From contig NZ_CP160797.1 in NCBI RefSeq assembly GCF_040784915.1, forward strand, positions 1,131,001 to 1,195,000: a stretch of DNA of 64,000 bases, read 5' to 3'. The stretch comes from Bacillus vallismortis (lineage in GTDB: Bacteria; Bacillota; Bacilli; Bacillales; Bacillaceae). The position numbers and the translations under genes are program-made. The notes below the pieces were generated by a model. It worked only from the letters and a program-made list of their open reading frames with translations, had not been told where the DNA came from and made no database searches. Shown one piece after another: positions 10,097 through 18,301 of this stretch. Each line of letters opens with the position of its first letter. The stretch's first letter is position 1.

Positions 10097-11074
10097 TTAC
10101 ATACCCCATTTAACAAGTAATCCTGTATAGGTTAATCCGCCGCCAAACCCAAACAGCATCACGGTTTGATCTTTTCTCAGCTTCCCGGCTTTGACTGCGA
10201 GATCAAGTGCCAAAACAATCGAAACAGAAGACGTGTTTCCATAATATTCGACACTGGTGAGCGTTTTTTCAATCGGGAACGGTGTTTTTTCACATATCGA
10301 TTCGATCATGCGCAAGTTGGCGCTGTGAGGGACAAACCAATCGAGCTCGCCGCTTGTCAGCCCTGCCTGTTGCAAAAGGCGTTCAAATTCGCGGGGGACG
10401 GTTCTCACTGCCCATTTATACACTTCACGGCCATTTTGAACCATTTTACCGGAATCAGCAAGGGGAACCCCATTTAGTTCATTTCGCAGCCCGGCACGGT
10501 ACAATATATCTCCGCTGTTCCCGTTTGTTCCTTGGACAGACGCAAGAAATCCAGGCGTCTCTTCATCTCGTTCAACTAACAGCGCCCCCGCAGCGTCACC
10601 GAACAGCACGCATGTTGTTCGATCGGTATAATCCGTTACTTTTGACAATGTCTCTCCGGCGATGACGAGAATTTTTTGATGGAGGCCGGATGTGATCAAT
10701 CCATTAGCCAAATGAAGGCCGTATGTCAGCCCGGCACACGTCGCATTAATATCCAGAGCGCCTGTGTTTTCCCAGCCGAAATATTCCTGCACGCGGCATG
10801 CCGTACTCGGAAAGGCATAATCGGATGTTGTAGTGGCAACAAGAATCATATCGACATCATCAAGTGTCCCTCCATAACGGCTCTTGAGATCCTTTATCGC
10901 TTCGATGCATAAATCAGAGGTGAACTGCTGTTCATCCGCTATCCGGCGTTCTCTCATTCCTGTGCGCTGAACAATCCATTCATCAGACGTATCAACGATC
11001 TTTTCTAAATCAGCATTGGTTAAGCGTCTGCTCGGCGCATAGGTGCCGATAGCTGTAATTTTCGCTTTTGACAT
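10097..11074 (-). CDS. fabHB: FabHB, beta-ketoacyl-ACP synthase III
   Basis: A 325-residue condensing enzyme that starts fatty-acid synthesis by joining an acyl-CoA primer (branched primers in bacilli) to malonyl-ACP. The thiolase-fold catalytic triad is visible: Cys113 in INATCAGL, His250 in FVPHSAN and Asn280 in YYGNTSS. The ATG at 11074 is used because the in-frame start at 11083 is too close to the AAGGAG site. It is a single gene with a FapR-type box over its promoter, consistent with control by malonyl-CoA through FapR. This is the second of two FabH isozymes known in B. subtilis. Confidence 0.95.
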   Translation of the reverse strand: MSKAKITAIGTYAPSRRLTNADLEKIVDTSDEWIVQRTGMRERRIADEQQFTSDLCIEAIKDLKSRYGGTLDDVDMILVATTTSDYAFPSTACRVQEYFGWENTGALDINATCAGLTYGLHLANGLITSGLHQKILVIAGETLSKVTDYTDRTTCVLFGDAAGALLVERDEETPGFLASVQGTNGNSGDILYRAGLRNELNGVPLADSGKMVQNGREVYKWAVRTVPREFERLLQQAGLTSGELDWFVPHSANLRMIESICEKTPFPIEKTLTSVEYYGNTSSVSIVLALDLAVKAGKLRKDQTVMLFGFGGGLTYTGLLVKWGM

Positions 11075-11097
11075 ATGAATCACTCCTTGTGATCAGA

Positions 11098-11129
11098 TTA
11101 TAACACTAGATATTAGTATCTGGTACTAA
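11098..11129 (-). promoter_or_regulatory. fabHB promoter with FapR operator
   Basis: TTAGTATCTGGTACTAA (11113-11129) matches the FapR 17-base consensus TTAGTACCTGRTACTAA with one change. A TATAAT-like -10 read on the minus strand lies at 11098-11103, so the box covers the promoter. FapR represses lipid genes until malonyl-CoA rises. Confidence 0.85.
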
Positions 11130-11203
11130 AAAAGAGGATTTTTCGCAAAAAAAGAGAAAATGTGAAATAGAGAATCTATGAAAAAGAAAAAGGAGGCTGA
11201 AAA

Positions 11204-11980
11204 ATGGTCAGTCAAGGAGCGGTAGTCTTTATGGCGCTATCAGGGGCTATTGCGTTTTTATTGCCAATCGGGCTGATTGTATGGTTTAAGCGTAAGTATG
11301 GCGCCTCGCTTAAGGTGTTCTTTATTGGCGCTCTCACGTTTTTTGTCTTTGCCCAGCTGTTGGAGGGCGGCGTTCATGTTTATGTGCTGCAAGTAAATGA
11401 AATGACGAAAGAAGCCATGCAGAATCCATTGTGGTATGGCATTTACGGCTGCTTGATGGCCGGGATTTTTGAGGAATGCGGAAGGTATATCATGATGCGG
11501 TTTTTTATGAAGCGCCATCATGCTTGGGCGGATGGACTGGCTTTTGGGGCAGGCCATGGCGGGCTTGAGGCTGTACTGATTACAGGCTTGTCCTCTATCT
11601 CACTTATTGTATACGCATTTGCGATCAATAGCGGAACATTTGAACAGCTTTTGATTAATGACGACATCAAACAGGCGCTTCTGCCGATTCAGGAACAGCT
11701 GCTGCATACGCCTCCGTATGAATGGCTGCTGGGCGGAATAGAAAGAATCAGTGCCATTGCTGTCCAAATCGGGCTGTCCCTGCTTGTCCTGTATGCGATT
11801 AAAAGCCGCCGGCCGCAGTTTCTGCTGTACTCTATCCTTTTACATGCGCTCTTTAATGTACCGGCGGTTTTATACCAAAAAAGAATAATAGAACATGCTG
11901 CTGTTGTTGAAATCGTTGTTGCTCTCATAGCGGCTGTATCAGTCTATTGGATTGTAAAAGCAAATAGGCTGTTTCAATAA
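11204..11980 (+). CDS. yhfC: YhfC, putative intramembrane metalloprotease-like protein
   Basis: A 258-residue protein with about seven or eight hydrophobic segments. Polar residues within or beside membrane helices form the pattern FEECGRY (about 89), GAGHGGLEA (about 116) and a late HALFNVP (about 212), resembling the Glu-Glu, His and His ligands of CPBP/PrsW-like membrane proteases and matching the YhfC family. Substrate and biological role are unknown. The start follows AAGGAGGCTG. It stands alone between fabHB (divergent) and the small yhfD-like gene (convergent). Confidence 0.8.
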   Translation: MVSQGAVVFMALSGAIAFLLPIGLIVWFKRKYGASLKVFFIGALTFFVFAQLLEGGVHVYVLQVNEMTKEAMQNPLWYGIYGCLMAGIFEECGRYIMMRFFMKRHHAWADGLAFGAGHGGLEAVLITGLSSISLIVYAFAINSGTFEQLLINDDIKQALLPIQEQLLHTPPYEWLLGGIERISAIAVQIGLSLLVLYAIKSRRPQFLLYSILLHALFNVPAVLYQKRIIEHAAVVEIVVALIAAVSVYWIVKANRLFQ

Positions 11981-11983
11981 AAA

Positions 11984-12012
11984 GTCCAAGCAGCAGTACA
12001 GCCCGCTTGGAA
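11984..12012 (-). terminator. Terminator for the Cys/His-rich gene
   Basis: CCAAGC (11986-11991) pairs with GCTTGG (12005-12010). Read on the minus strand the stem is followed by ACTTTTTATT. On the plus strand no T run follows, so it serves the gene at 12071-12268. Confidence 0.5.
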
Positions 12013-12070
12013 AAATGTGAATGGAAATATTCATGAAGCATGGGTCATCAGAATATTTCTGATTCAGTCT

Positions 12071-12268
12071 TTAGAAATGACAGCAACAGTGTCTGTGTTT
12101 TTTACAAGAGAAACAATGGTGTTTCTTTTTCTTCTTCTCGCAAGGGTCATGGCATTCTTTCTTTTTCTTGCAATGGAAATCTTTATCGAACCACTCGTCA
12201 AAGAACCAAAAATCATCGAACCAATCACGACAATGATGTTTCCGTTCATGTGAATGACGACAGCACAT
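12071..12268 (-). CDS. yhfD: Small cysteine/histidine/lysine-rich protein (probable YhfD)
   Basis: A 65-residue protein beginning MCCRHSHERK and ending RHCCCHF. It contains 10 Cys and 11 His plus clusters of Lys and aromatic WFDD/WFF residues. AGGAGGG lies 6 bases before the ATG at 12268, so translation is credible despite the odd composition. The composition suggests metal binding or cross-linking, as in some spore-coat proteins. A CATATGCT element at about 12299-12306 on the minus strand resembles a mother-cell sigma -10, but I could not establish a full promoter. The symbol is assigned from its position between yhfC and yhfE; the function is unknown. Confidence 0.65.
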   Translation of the reverse strand: MCCRHSHERKHHCRDWFDDFWFFDEWFDKDFHCKKKKECHDPCEKKKKKHHCFSCKKHRHCCCHF

Positions 12269-12387
12269 AGATATCCCTCCTATTCCCATGCTCTCTACAG
12301 CATATGAGAGACTGATAGGAAAAGATTGGACGGGTCCCTCGGGAAAAGAGTATATTTTAAATAGAAAAATAAAAGGAGGAATGTCCT

Positions 12388-13443
12388 ATGTCGTCCGTAC
12401 GTAAAACGATGGAGCTCATTAAAGAACTTGTATCAATCCCAAGCCCGACAGGAAATACATATGAGGTGATCAATTATATTGAAAGCCTTTTAAAAGAATG
12501 GAAGGTACAAACGGTTCGGAACCATAAGGGCGGCTTAATTGGCACCCTTCCCGGACGCGACACATCCCGGCATCGCATGCTGACGGCGCACGTTGATACG
12601 CTCGGCGCTATGGTGAAAGAAATTAAAGCTGACGGCCGGCTGAAAATCGATTTGATCGGCGGCTTCCGTTACAATTCGATTGAAGGGGAATATTGCCAAA
12701 TTGAAACCGCATCGGGAAAAACGTATACAGGAACCATTTTAATGCATCAAACGTCCGTGCACGTATACAAAGACGCGGGAAAAGCTGAGCGGAATCAAGA
12801 GAATATGGAGATTCGCCTTGATGAACCTGTTCACTGCCGGAAAGATACGGAAGAGCTTGGCATTGGCGTCGGAGATTTTGTGTCGTTTGATCCCCGTGTC
12901 GAGATCACATCAAGCGGATTTATTAAATCACGCCACTTGGATGACAAAGCAAGCGTCGCCTTATTGCTGCGCTTAATACATCAAATTCAAACAGAAGAAA
13001 TTGAACTTCCATATACAACTCATTTTCTTATTTCGAATAATGAAGAAATCGGATACGGCGGGAACTCGAATGTTCCTCCTGAAACAGTTGAATATTTGGC
13101 GGTCGACATGGGGGCAATCGGTGACGGGCAGGCGACAGATGAATATACAGTATCCATCTGTGTGAAGGATGCAAGCGGGCCGTATCATTATCAGCTGAGA
13201 AAGCATTTAGTCCATTTAGCCGAGAAGCATCATATCGACTATAAGCTTGATATTTATCCATACTACGGGTCGGATGCGTCAGCAGCGATCAAATCCGGGC
13301 ATGATATTGTTCATGGACTCATCGGGCCGGGAATTGACGCTTCGCATGCATTTGAACGCACTCATCAATCATCTCTTCGCCATACAGCCAAGCTTCTGTA
13401 TTATTATGTACAGTCACCGATGGCAGAGGAGAAAGGCGAATGA
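12388..13443 (+). CDS. yhfE: YhfE, M42-family metallo-aminopeptidase
   Basis: A 351-residue member of the M42 glutamyl aminopeptidase/FrvX family, cytoplasmic di-metal exopeptidases usually forming large tetrahedral particles. Metal and catalytic residues appear in order: HVDTLG (His at about 68), HLDDKAS (Asp at about 181), NNEEIGYGG (the Glu pair at about 214), VDMGAI, and [12 protein letters not shown] with the last His ligand at about 319. It starts after AAAAGGAGGAATG. Its stop overlaps the start of yhfF (ATGA), so the two are translationally coupled. The C-terminus is a few residues longer than I recall from strain 168. Confidence 0.92.
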   Translation: MSSVRKTMELIKELVSIPSPTGNTYEVINYIESLLKEWKVQTVRNHKGGLIGTLPGRDTSRHRMLTAHVDTLGAMVKEIKADGRLKIDLIGGFRYNSIEGEYCQIETASGKTYTGTILMHQTSVHVYKDAGKAERNQENMEIRLDEPVHCRKDTEELGIGVGDFVSFDPRVEITSSGFIKSRHLDDKASVALLLRLIHQIQTEEIELPYTTHFLISNNEEIGYGGNSNVPPETVEYLAVDMGAIGDGQATDEYTVSICVKDASGPYHYQLRKHLVHLAEKHHIDYKLDIYPYYGSDASAAIKSGHDIVHGLIGPGIDASHAFERTHQSSLRHTAKLLYYYVQSPMAEEKGE

Positions 13444-13847
13444 ACATTTATGAGATGAAAAGCACATTCGGCTGGGAGGGAGATGACGGCTTAGGGGAAC
13501 AGCTGATTCAGCAAATCCTCGCCGGAGAAAAAACAGCCACGTGCGCCCCGAAATCTTTATATTCAAAAGATGAATTGAGTGAAGTGTATCAAACGGCGGG
13601 ACAGCTTGTTACCGTTTATGATAAGCATGACAATCCGAGATGCAATATAAAAGTGACAGATGTGTTTGAAACGACCTTTGGAGCACCTGATATGAGGTTA
13701 GTCAAAGGAGAGGGCAATGGAGATCGAATTGAGAAATTTCAGGAAGACCATCGGATGGCATGGGCGGAACTGATCAAAAACGGTGAATTAGAGCTGAATG
13801 AGGATACAGTTTTGATGACAGAGCTGTTTGAGCTTGTTCATGACTAA
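13440..13847 (+). CDS. yhfF: YhfF, ASCH-domain protein
   Basis: A 135-residue cytoplasmic protein. The central part ([10 protein letters not shown], then [22 protein letters not shown]) is typical of ASCH domains, a PUA-like RNA-binding fold; an E. coli relative hydrolyses N4-acetylcytidine. The start overlaps the yhfE stop (ATGA), implying cotranscription. A strong terminator follows the stop directly. Whether this member binds RNA or acts on modified nucleosides cannot be told from sequence. Confidence 0.88.
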   Translation: MNIYEMKSTFGWEGDDGLGEQLIQQILAGEKTATCAPKSLYSKDELSEVYQTAGQLVTVYDKHDNPRCNIKVTDVFETTFGAPDMRLVKGEGNGDRIEKFQEDHRMAWAELIKNGELELNEDTVLMTELFELVHD

Positions 13848-13884
13848 AAAAAGCCTGCGGGGCAAGAACCCCGCAGGCTTTTCA
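13848..13884. terminator. Bidirectional terminator between yhfF and gltT
   Basis: AAAAGCCTGCGGGG, loop CAAGAA, CCCCGCAGGCTTTT. It is symmetric, with A and T tracts on both sides. Confidence 0.92.
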
Positions 13885-15174
13885 TTAACCGGAAATGGTT
13901 GCGTTTTGGTCTGCTTTGGCTTGGGACATGACAGTTTCTGCTTTCGCAGGATTAAACATGCCTTCCCATTTAGACATCACAACGGCAGCAAGCGCGTTAC
14001 CAGTCAGGTTGACAACTGTACGTGCCATGTCCATGATGCGGTCTACGCCGGCAATAAAGGCAAGTCCTTCAGCCGGAACGCCGATAGTGCCAAGTGTCGC
14101 AAGCAAGACGACAAAAGAAGTACCAGGCACGGCAGCCATCCCTTTAGATGTGACCATTAGGACGAGCACAAGCGTAATTTGGTGCCAAATCGTCAAATCA
14201 ATACCGTATACCTGTGCCAAAAACAGCGCGGCAATAGATTGATAGAGAACGGAACCGTCTAAGTTAAACGTATATCCGATTGGAATGACAAATGAAACAA
14301 TGCCTTTCGGGCAACCGATTTTCTCCATTTTTTCCATGATGCGAGGAAGAACTGTTTCAGAGCTGGACGTACTGAACGCCAGTAAGATTTCGTCCTTCAT
14401 GTAAGCAAGGAATTTGAAGATGTTGATGCCGGCAATTTTTGCGACAATTCCAAACACGACAATCAAGAAGAAAGCAAGTGCGACATACACCAATCCGACG
14501 AGCTTTCCGAGAGAAAGAAGAGAACCGAGTCCAAATTTAGACACAGTCACTCCGATAAGCGCGAAAACACCGAATGGAGCCACTTTCATCACGAGGTTTA
14601 CAACGTGGAACATGGCATGGGACACACCTTCAAAAAAGGCTAATACAGGCTTGCCTCTTTCACCGATCGCAGAAATACCCAATGCAAATAGCACCGTAAA
14701 GCAGATGATGGCAAGAAGATCTCCTTCGACTAAGGATTGGAAGAAGTTTGTCGGCACAATATGTAGGAACGTATCAGCTACTGTTTTATTACTTTGCTCT
14801 TTTTCAGTTTCGACATATTGACTGATGTCTGATTTTTGAGCTTCGTGTATATTAACTCCTGTACCCGGATGGAAGATGTTTGCAAGTGCTAGTCCGAGAA
14901 TGATGGCAAAAGTCGTAATGATCTCGAAGTACAGAATCGTTCTGAAGCCTAATTTACCGACTTGCTTTCCATTTCCTGCGCCGGCTACACCGATGATTAA
15001 GCTGGAGACAACAATAGGAATCACTATCATTTTGATTAAGCGTAAAAAGAGATCCCCGATTGGCTGCAGGTAAGCAGGCAATGCTGGGTTGCCGTACCAA
15101 ATAACGCCAACAATAACACCTAGAATAAGTCCAACGAATATTTGTGTGGCTAATCCAAACTTTATTCTTTTCAT
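13885..15174 (-). CDS. gltT: GltT, proton/sodium-glutamate-aspartate symporter
   Basis: A 429-residue transporter of the dicarboxylate/amino acid:cation symporter family (GltPh fold). It has eight membrane helices, a serine-rich re-entrant hairpin (AFSTSSSETVLP), the NLDGS motif in helix 7 and the second hairpin SKGMAAVPGTSFVVL. Substrate-binding polar residues of helix 8 (DRIMDMARTVVNLTGNA) are present. In B. subtilis GltT is the main aspartate/glutamate uptake system. It is monocistronic, with terminators on both sides; AGGTAATC precedes the ATG. Confidence 0.95.
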   Translation of the reverse strand: MKRIKFGLATQIFVGLILGVIVGVIWYGNPALPAYLQPIGDLFLRLIKMIVIPIVVSSLIIGVAGAGNGKQVGKLGFRTILYFEIITTFAIILGLALANIFHPGTGVNIHEAQKSDISQYVETEKEQSNKTVADTFLHIVPTNFFQSLVEGDLLAIICFTVLFALGISAIGERGKPVLAFFEGVSHAMFHVVNLVMKVAPFGVFALIGVTVSKFGLGSLLSLGKLVGLVYVALAFFLIVVFGIVAKIAGINIFKFLAYMKDEILLAFSTSSSETVLPRIMEKMEKIGCPKGIVSFVIPIGYTFNLDGSVLYQSIAALFLAQVYGIDLTIWHQITLVLVLMVTSKGMAAVPGTSFVVLLATLGTIGVPAEGLAFIAGVDRIMDMARTVVNLTGNALAAVVMSKWEGMFNPAKAETVMSQAKADQNATISG

Positions 15175-15402
15175 AGATTACCTCCCAAAACAAAGTATCA
15201 ACATATATCATGAATTGACATATATTTAATCTCACTATTAGATCAAATTATAATAGATAAGAAATGAATTCGTCTATAGTAAATTATATTTAGAAAATAA
15301 ATAATATTGTAAAACACAATATAAATCACCAGAATTATCTAAAAACGGGTGAGCTTTGACCTAACCTGACTATTATTTAAATATATAGAAGTTAAACGAA
15401 TA
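15175..15402. other. gltT upstream region
   Basis: An AT-rich stretch without a credible gene that must hold the gltT promoter. It includes a perfect inverted repeat ATATTGT, 5 bases, ACAATAT at 15304-15322 that could be an operator. I could not place -35 and -10 boxes with confidence. Confidence 0.4.
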
Positions 15403-15436
15403 AAAAAATCTCACACTTTATGTGTGAGATTTTCGC
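15403..15436 (-). terminator. yhfH terminator
   Basis: ATCTCACAC, TTTAT, GTGTGAGAT: a hairpin directly after the yhfH stop, followed on the minus strand by seven T. Confidence 0.85.
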
Positions 15437-15440
15437 CCCT

Positions 15441-15575
15441 TTACATATCATTTATTTTTATACAGTCGCTGCAAATATTTATATAACATTCATGCTGTTC
15501 ATCTATCTTTTTTCCGCATTCTGCACACTTTTTCGGAGGCAGGTTTCTAAAAAAATCAGTCATTTTTTCTAGCAT
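15441..15575 (-). CDS. yhfH: YhfH, tiny zinc-ribbon-like protein
   Basis: A 44-residue protein with five cysteines: CAEC at 17-20, Cys30 and CSDC at 35-38, a zinc-ribbon spacing. AGAGGG lies 8 bases before the ATG. It has its own TTGATT/TACAAT promoter with a palindrome across it and its own terminator, so it is a genuine independent gene. Related small YhfH proteins are widespread in bacilli; the function is unknown. Confidence 0.85.
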   Translation of the reverse strand: MLEKMTDFFRNLPPKKCAECGKKIDEQHECYINICSDCIKINDM

Positions 15576-15608
15576 AACCAATCCCTCTTTCCCCTTTGTA
15601 GTGTCTTC

Positions 15609-15645
15609 ATTGTAATATAACAGTTTTGAAAAATCAATAACTGTT
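15609..15645 (-). promoter_or_regulatory. yhfH promoter with palindromic element
   Basis: On the minus strand -35 TTGATT (15632-15637), 17 bases, -10 TACAAT (15609-15614). AACAGTT, 13 bases, AACTGTT (15619-15645) brackets the -35 and resembles a repressor site. A second palindrome ATGTTTAAAACAT lies at 15654-15666, on the yhfI side. Confidence 0.6.
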
Positions 15646-15732
15646 TTGATACAATGTTTAAAACATGCTTTTTTTAAGAAAAATGGGTATATTGAAGGGG
15701 GATCAATTTTCTTGAGAAGATAGGAGGACATT

Positions 15733-16467
15733 ATGAAAGTTACAGTTATCGGATGCTATGGCGGTTTTCCGGCCGCAAATGAAGCGACGTCGGGCTATTT
15801 GTTTCAGTCAGGTGATTACTCGTTGCTTGTCGATTGCGGCAGTGCAGTATTATCGAAGCTGTTTGGATATGTACCGGCGGAAAAGCTGAATGCGGTGATT
15901 CTGTCTCATTATCACCATGACCATATCGCAGATATCGGGCCGCTGCAATTTGCCAAGCAGGTCGGTTCGTTTCTCGGCAAAGGAGAGCATACGCTCCCGA
16001 TTTACGGACATGATGCTGATATAGAACAGTTTCAAAAGCTTACATATAAAACACATACGAAAGGAATTGCCTATCAGCCGGATCAGCCGTTGACTGCCGG
16101 TCCGTTTACAATCACCTTTTTAAAAACGATTCACCCGGTGACGTGCTATGCCATGCGGATTACTGATGGCAGCCATACTGTCGTTTATACGGCAGATTCC
16201 AGCTATCAGGATTCATTTATTCCGTTTTCGGAAAATGCCGATTTATTGATCTCAGAATGCAATTTTTATGCCGATCAAGACGGGACAAGCGCAGGCCATA
16301 TGAACAGCCTGGAAGCCGGGCGAATTGCAAAAGAAGCGGGAGCGGGAAAGCTGCTGCTGACGCATTTGCCTCATTTCGGCGTTCATAACAATCTTCGCGA
16401 AGAAGCGAAAACCGTTTTTAACGGCGAAGTGAATATTGCAACATCAGGTTTTGTGTGGGAAGGATAA
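15733..16467 (+). CDS. yhfI: YhfI, metallo-beta-lactamase-fold hydrolase
   Basis: A 244-residue cytoplasmic protein. The dinuclear metal motif HxHxDH is at residues 59-64 (SHYHHDH), with further ligands in the TIHPVTCYAMR, TADSSY and LLLTHLPHFG segments. The fold and spacing resemble RNase Z-like and phosphodiesterase members, and the substrate is unknown. AGGAGG precedes the ATG. It lies 12 bases before lplJ on the same strand, so the two probably share a transcript. Confidence 0.85.
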   Translation: MKVTVIGCYGGFPAANEATSGYLFQSGDYSLLVDCGSAVLSKLFGYVPAEKLNAVILSHYHHDHIADIGPLQFAKQVGSFLGKGEHTLPIYGHDADIEQFQKLTYKTHTKGIAYQPDQPLTAGPFTITFLKTIHPVTCYAMRITDGSHTVVYTADSSYQDSFIPFSENADLLISECNFYADQDGTSAGHMNSLEAGRIAKEAGAGKLLLTHLPHFGVHNNLREEAKTVFNGEVNIATSGFVWEG

Positions 16468-16479
16468 AGGAGGAGCACC

Positions 16480-17475
16480 ATGTTATTTATCGACAATCAA
16501 AATATCAATGATCCGCGGATCAACCTTGCTATCGAGGAGTACTGTGTAAAACATTTAGATCCTGAACAGCCGTATTTGCTCTTTTATGTGAATCAGCCGT
16601 CTATTATCATTGGCAAAAACCAAAATACAATAGAAGAAATCAATACAAAATATGTAGAAGAAAACGGGATTATCGTCGTCCGCCGTTTATCAGGCGGAGG
16701 CGCTGTGTATCATGACCTCGGGAATTTGAACTTCAGCTTTATTACAAAGGACGACGGAGACAGCTTTCATAACTTCAAAAAGTTCACTGAGCCGGTGATT
16801 CAGGCGTTACATCAGCTCGGGGTTGAAGCGGAATTGAGCGGCCGGAACGACATTGTAGCGGGTGGCCGGAAAATATCCGGAAACGCCCAGTTTTCGACTA
16901 AAGGACGCATTTTCAGCCATGGCACCCTCATGTTTGATTCTGCCATTGATCATGTTGTGTCAGCATTAAAGGTGAAAAAGGATAAAATTGAATCAAAAGG
17001 CATCAAATCAATCAGAAGCCGCGTGGCAAACATCAGTGAGTTTCTTGATGATAAAATGACCACGGAGGAATTCCGCAGCCATTTGCTTCGGCATATTTTC
17101 AACACAAATGACATTCAAAACGTGCCGGAGTATAAGCTGACAGAAAAAGATTGGGAGGTTATTCATCAAATTTCGAAAGAGCGCTATCAGAATTGGGATT
17201 GGAACTACGGCCGCTCACCGAAATTTAACCTTAATCATTCAAAACGTTATCCGATCGGGTCAATTGATTTACGCTTGGAAGTCAAGAAAGGCAAAATTGA
17301 GGACTGCAAAATCTTCGGAGATTTCTTCGGTGTCGGTGATGTATCTGAAATTGAGAACCTGCTGGTCGGAAAACAATATGAACGCAGCGCCATTGCTGAT
17401 GTGCTGGAAGGTGTGAATCTCAAGCATTACTTTGGGAACATTACGAAAGAGGATTTCCTTGATCTGATTTATTAA
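16480..17475 (+). CDS. lplJ: LplJ, lipoate-protein ligase
   Basis: A 331-residue cytoplasmic ligase that activates free lipoate with ATP and attaches it to lipoyl domains of 2-oxoacid dehydrogenases and the glycine cleavage H protein. The biotin/lipoate-ligase catalytic domain shows RRLSGGGAVYHDLGNLNFSF (about 67-86) and the lysine loop GGRKISGNAQF (about 127-137), followed by a C-terminal accessory domain (about 240-331). AAAGGAGG precedes the start. It is likely in one operon with yhfI. Confidence 0.93.
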   Translation: MLFIDNQNINDPRINLAIEEYCVKHLDPEQPYLLFYVNQPSIIIGKNQNTIEEINTKYVEENGIIVVRRLSGGGAVYHDLGNLNFSFITKDDGDSFHNFKKFTEPVIQALHQLGVEAELSGRNDIVAGGRKISGNAQFSTKGRIFSHGTLMFDSAIDHVVSALKVKKDKIESKGIKSIRSRVANISEFLDDKMTTEEFRSHLLRHIFNTNDIQNVPEYKLTEKDWEVIHQISKERYQNWDWNYGRSPKFNLNHSKRYPIGSIDLRLEVKKGKIEDCKIFGDFFGVGDVSEIENLLVGKQYERSAIADVLEGVNLKHYFGNITKEDFLDLIY

Positions 17476-17539
17476 GGCGAAACACATTGTTTGAAAGAGC
17501 GATTGTGTTTTTGAAATAATGGAGGCAGGAGGGATTCAC

Positions 17540-18184
17540 ATGAAAGTGTTGTTAATCGGAGCGAACGGACAAATCGGACAAAGACTCGTTTCCCTATTCC
17601 AAGATAACCCTAGCCATTCCGTCAGAGCGATGGTCAGAAAAGAAGAACAGAAAGCGTCTCTCGAAGCTGCCGGTGCAGAAGCTGTGCTTGCGAATCTGGA
17701 AGGCAGCCCGGATGAAATCGCCGCCGCGGCAAAAGGCTGCGACGCGATCATTTTCACAGCGGGTTCCGGCGGCAGCACTGGCTATGATAAAACGCTGCTG
17801 GTTGATCTGGACGGAGCGGCAAAAGCCATTGAAGCTGCGGATATCGCGGGCATCAAACGGTTCATTATGGTCAGCACCCTGCAAGCCCACAACCGTGAAA
17901 ACTGGAATGAATCACTTAAACCTTATTATGTGGCCAAGCATTACGCTGATAAAATTCTCGAATCCAGCGGTTTAACCTATACAATTATCCGTCCGGCAGG
18001 CCTTCGCAATGAGCCTGGAATGGGAAGTGTTTCAGCAGCCGCTGATCTGGAACGGGGATTCATTTCCCGTGATGACGTGGCGAAAACGGTCATTGCTTCT
18101 TTAGATGAAACCAATACGGAAAATCGGGCTTTTGATCTGACAGAAGGAGATACACCGATTGCCGAAGCATTAAAGAAGCTATAA
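17540..18184 (+). CDS. yhfK: YhfK, atypical short-chain dehydrogenase (NAD(P)-binding)
   Basis: A 214-residue Rossmann-fold protein of the SDR_a5/NmrA-like group. The cofactor loop is GANGQIGQRL (7-16), and SxxxAxxxxxYxxxK-type residues are relaxed to KPYYVAKHYADKIL, as in atypical SDRs that use a YxxxK-like pair or act as sensors. No partner gene suggests a substrate. The ATG at 17540 is used because AGGAGG lies just before it; the frame opens earlier. The terminator follows immediately. Confidence 0.85.
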   Translation: MKVLLIGANGQIGQRLVSLFQDNPSHSVRAMVRKEEQKASLEAAGAEAVLANLEGSPDEIAAAAKGCDAIIFTAGSGGSTGYDKTLLVDLDGAAKAIEAADIAGIKRFIMVSTLQAHNRENWNESLKPYYVAKHYADKILESSGLTYTIIRPAGLRNEPGMGSVSAAADLERGFISRDDVAKTVIASLDETNTENRAFDLTEGDTPIAEALKKL

Positions 18185-18192
18185 CAGGAATG

Positions 18193-18226
18193 ACACTCGG
18201 GGCTTTTTGCTCTTGAGTGTTTTTTT
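18193..18226 (+). terminator. yhfK terminator
   Basis: ACACTC, G, GGGC, TTTTT, GCTC, TT, GAGTGT followed by seven T. The 3' arm overlaps the -35 of the lcfB promoter. Confidence 0.8.
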
Positions 18227-18284
18227 GTGTTTCTCTATAATGAAAGAGAAAGCTTATCTTCAATAATGAATGACTGTTCATTCA
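18213..18284 (+). promoter_or_regulatory. lcfB promoter and FadR operator
   Basis: -35 TTGAGT (18213-18218), 17 bases, -10 TATAAT (18236-18241). The palindrome TGAATGACTGTTCATTCA (18267-18284) matches the B. subtilis FadR (YsiA) site and lies between promoter and start. Long-chain acyl-CoA releases this repressor. Confidence 0.85.
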
Positions 18285-18301
18285 CTATAAGGGGTGGGAG
18301 A

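Noticed and set aside
12017..12270. Plus-strand and alternative minus-strand frames over the Cys/His-rich gene
   Set aside because: Low-complexity shadows of the Lys/Cys/His codons; only the frame at 12071-12268 has an AGGAGGG site.
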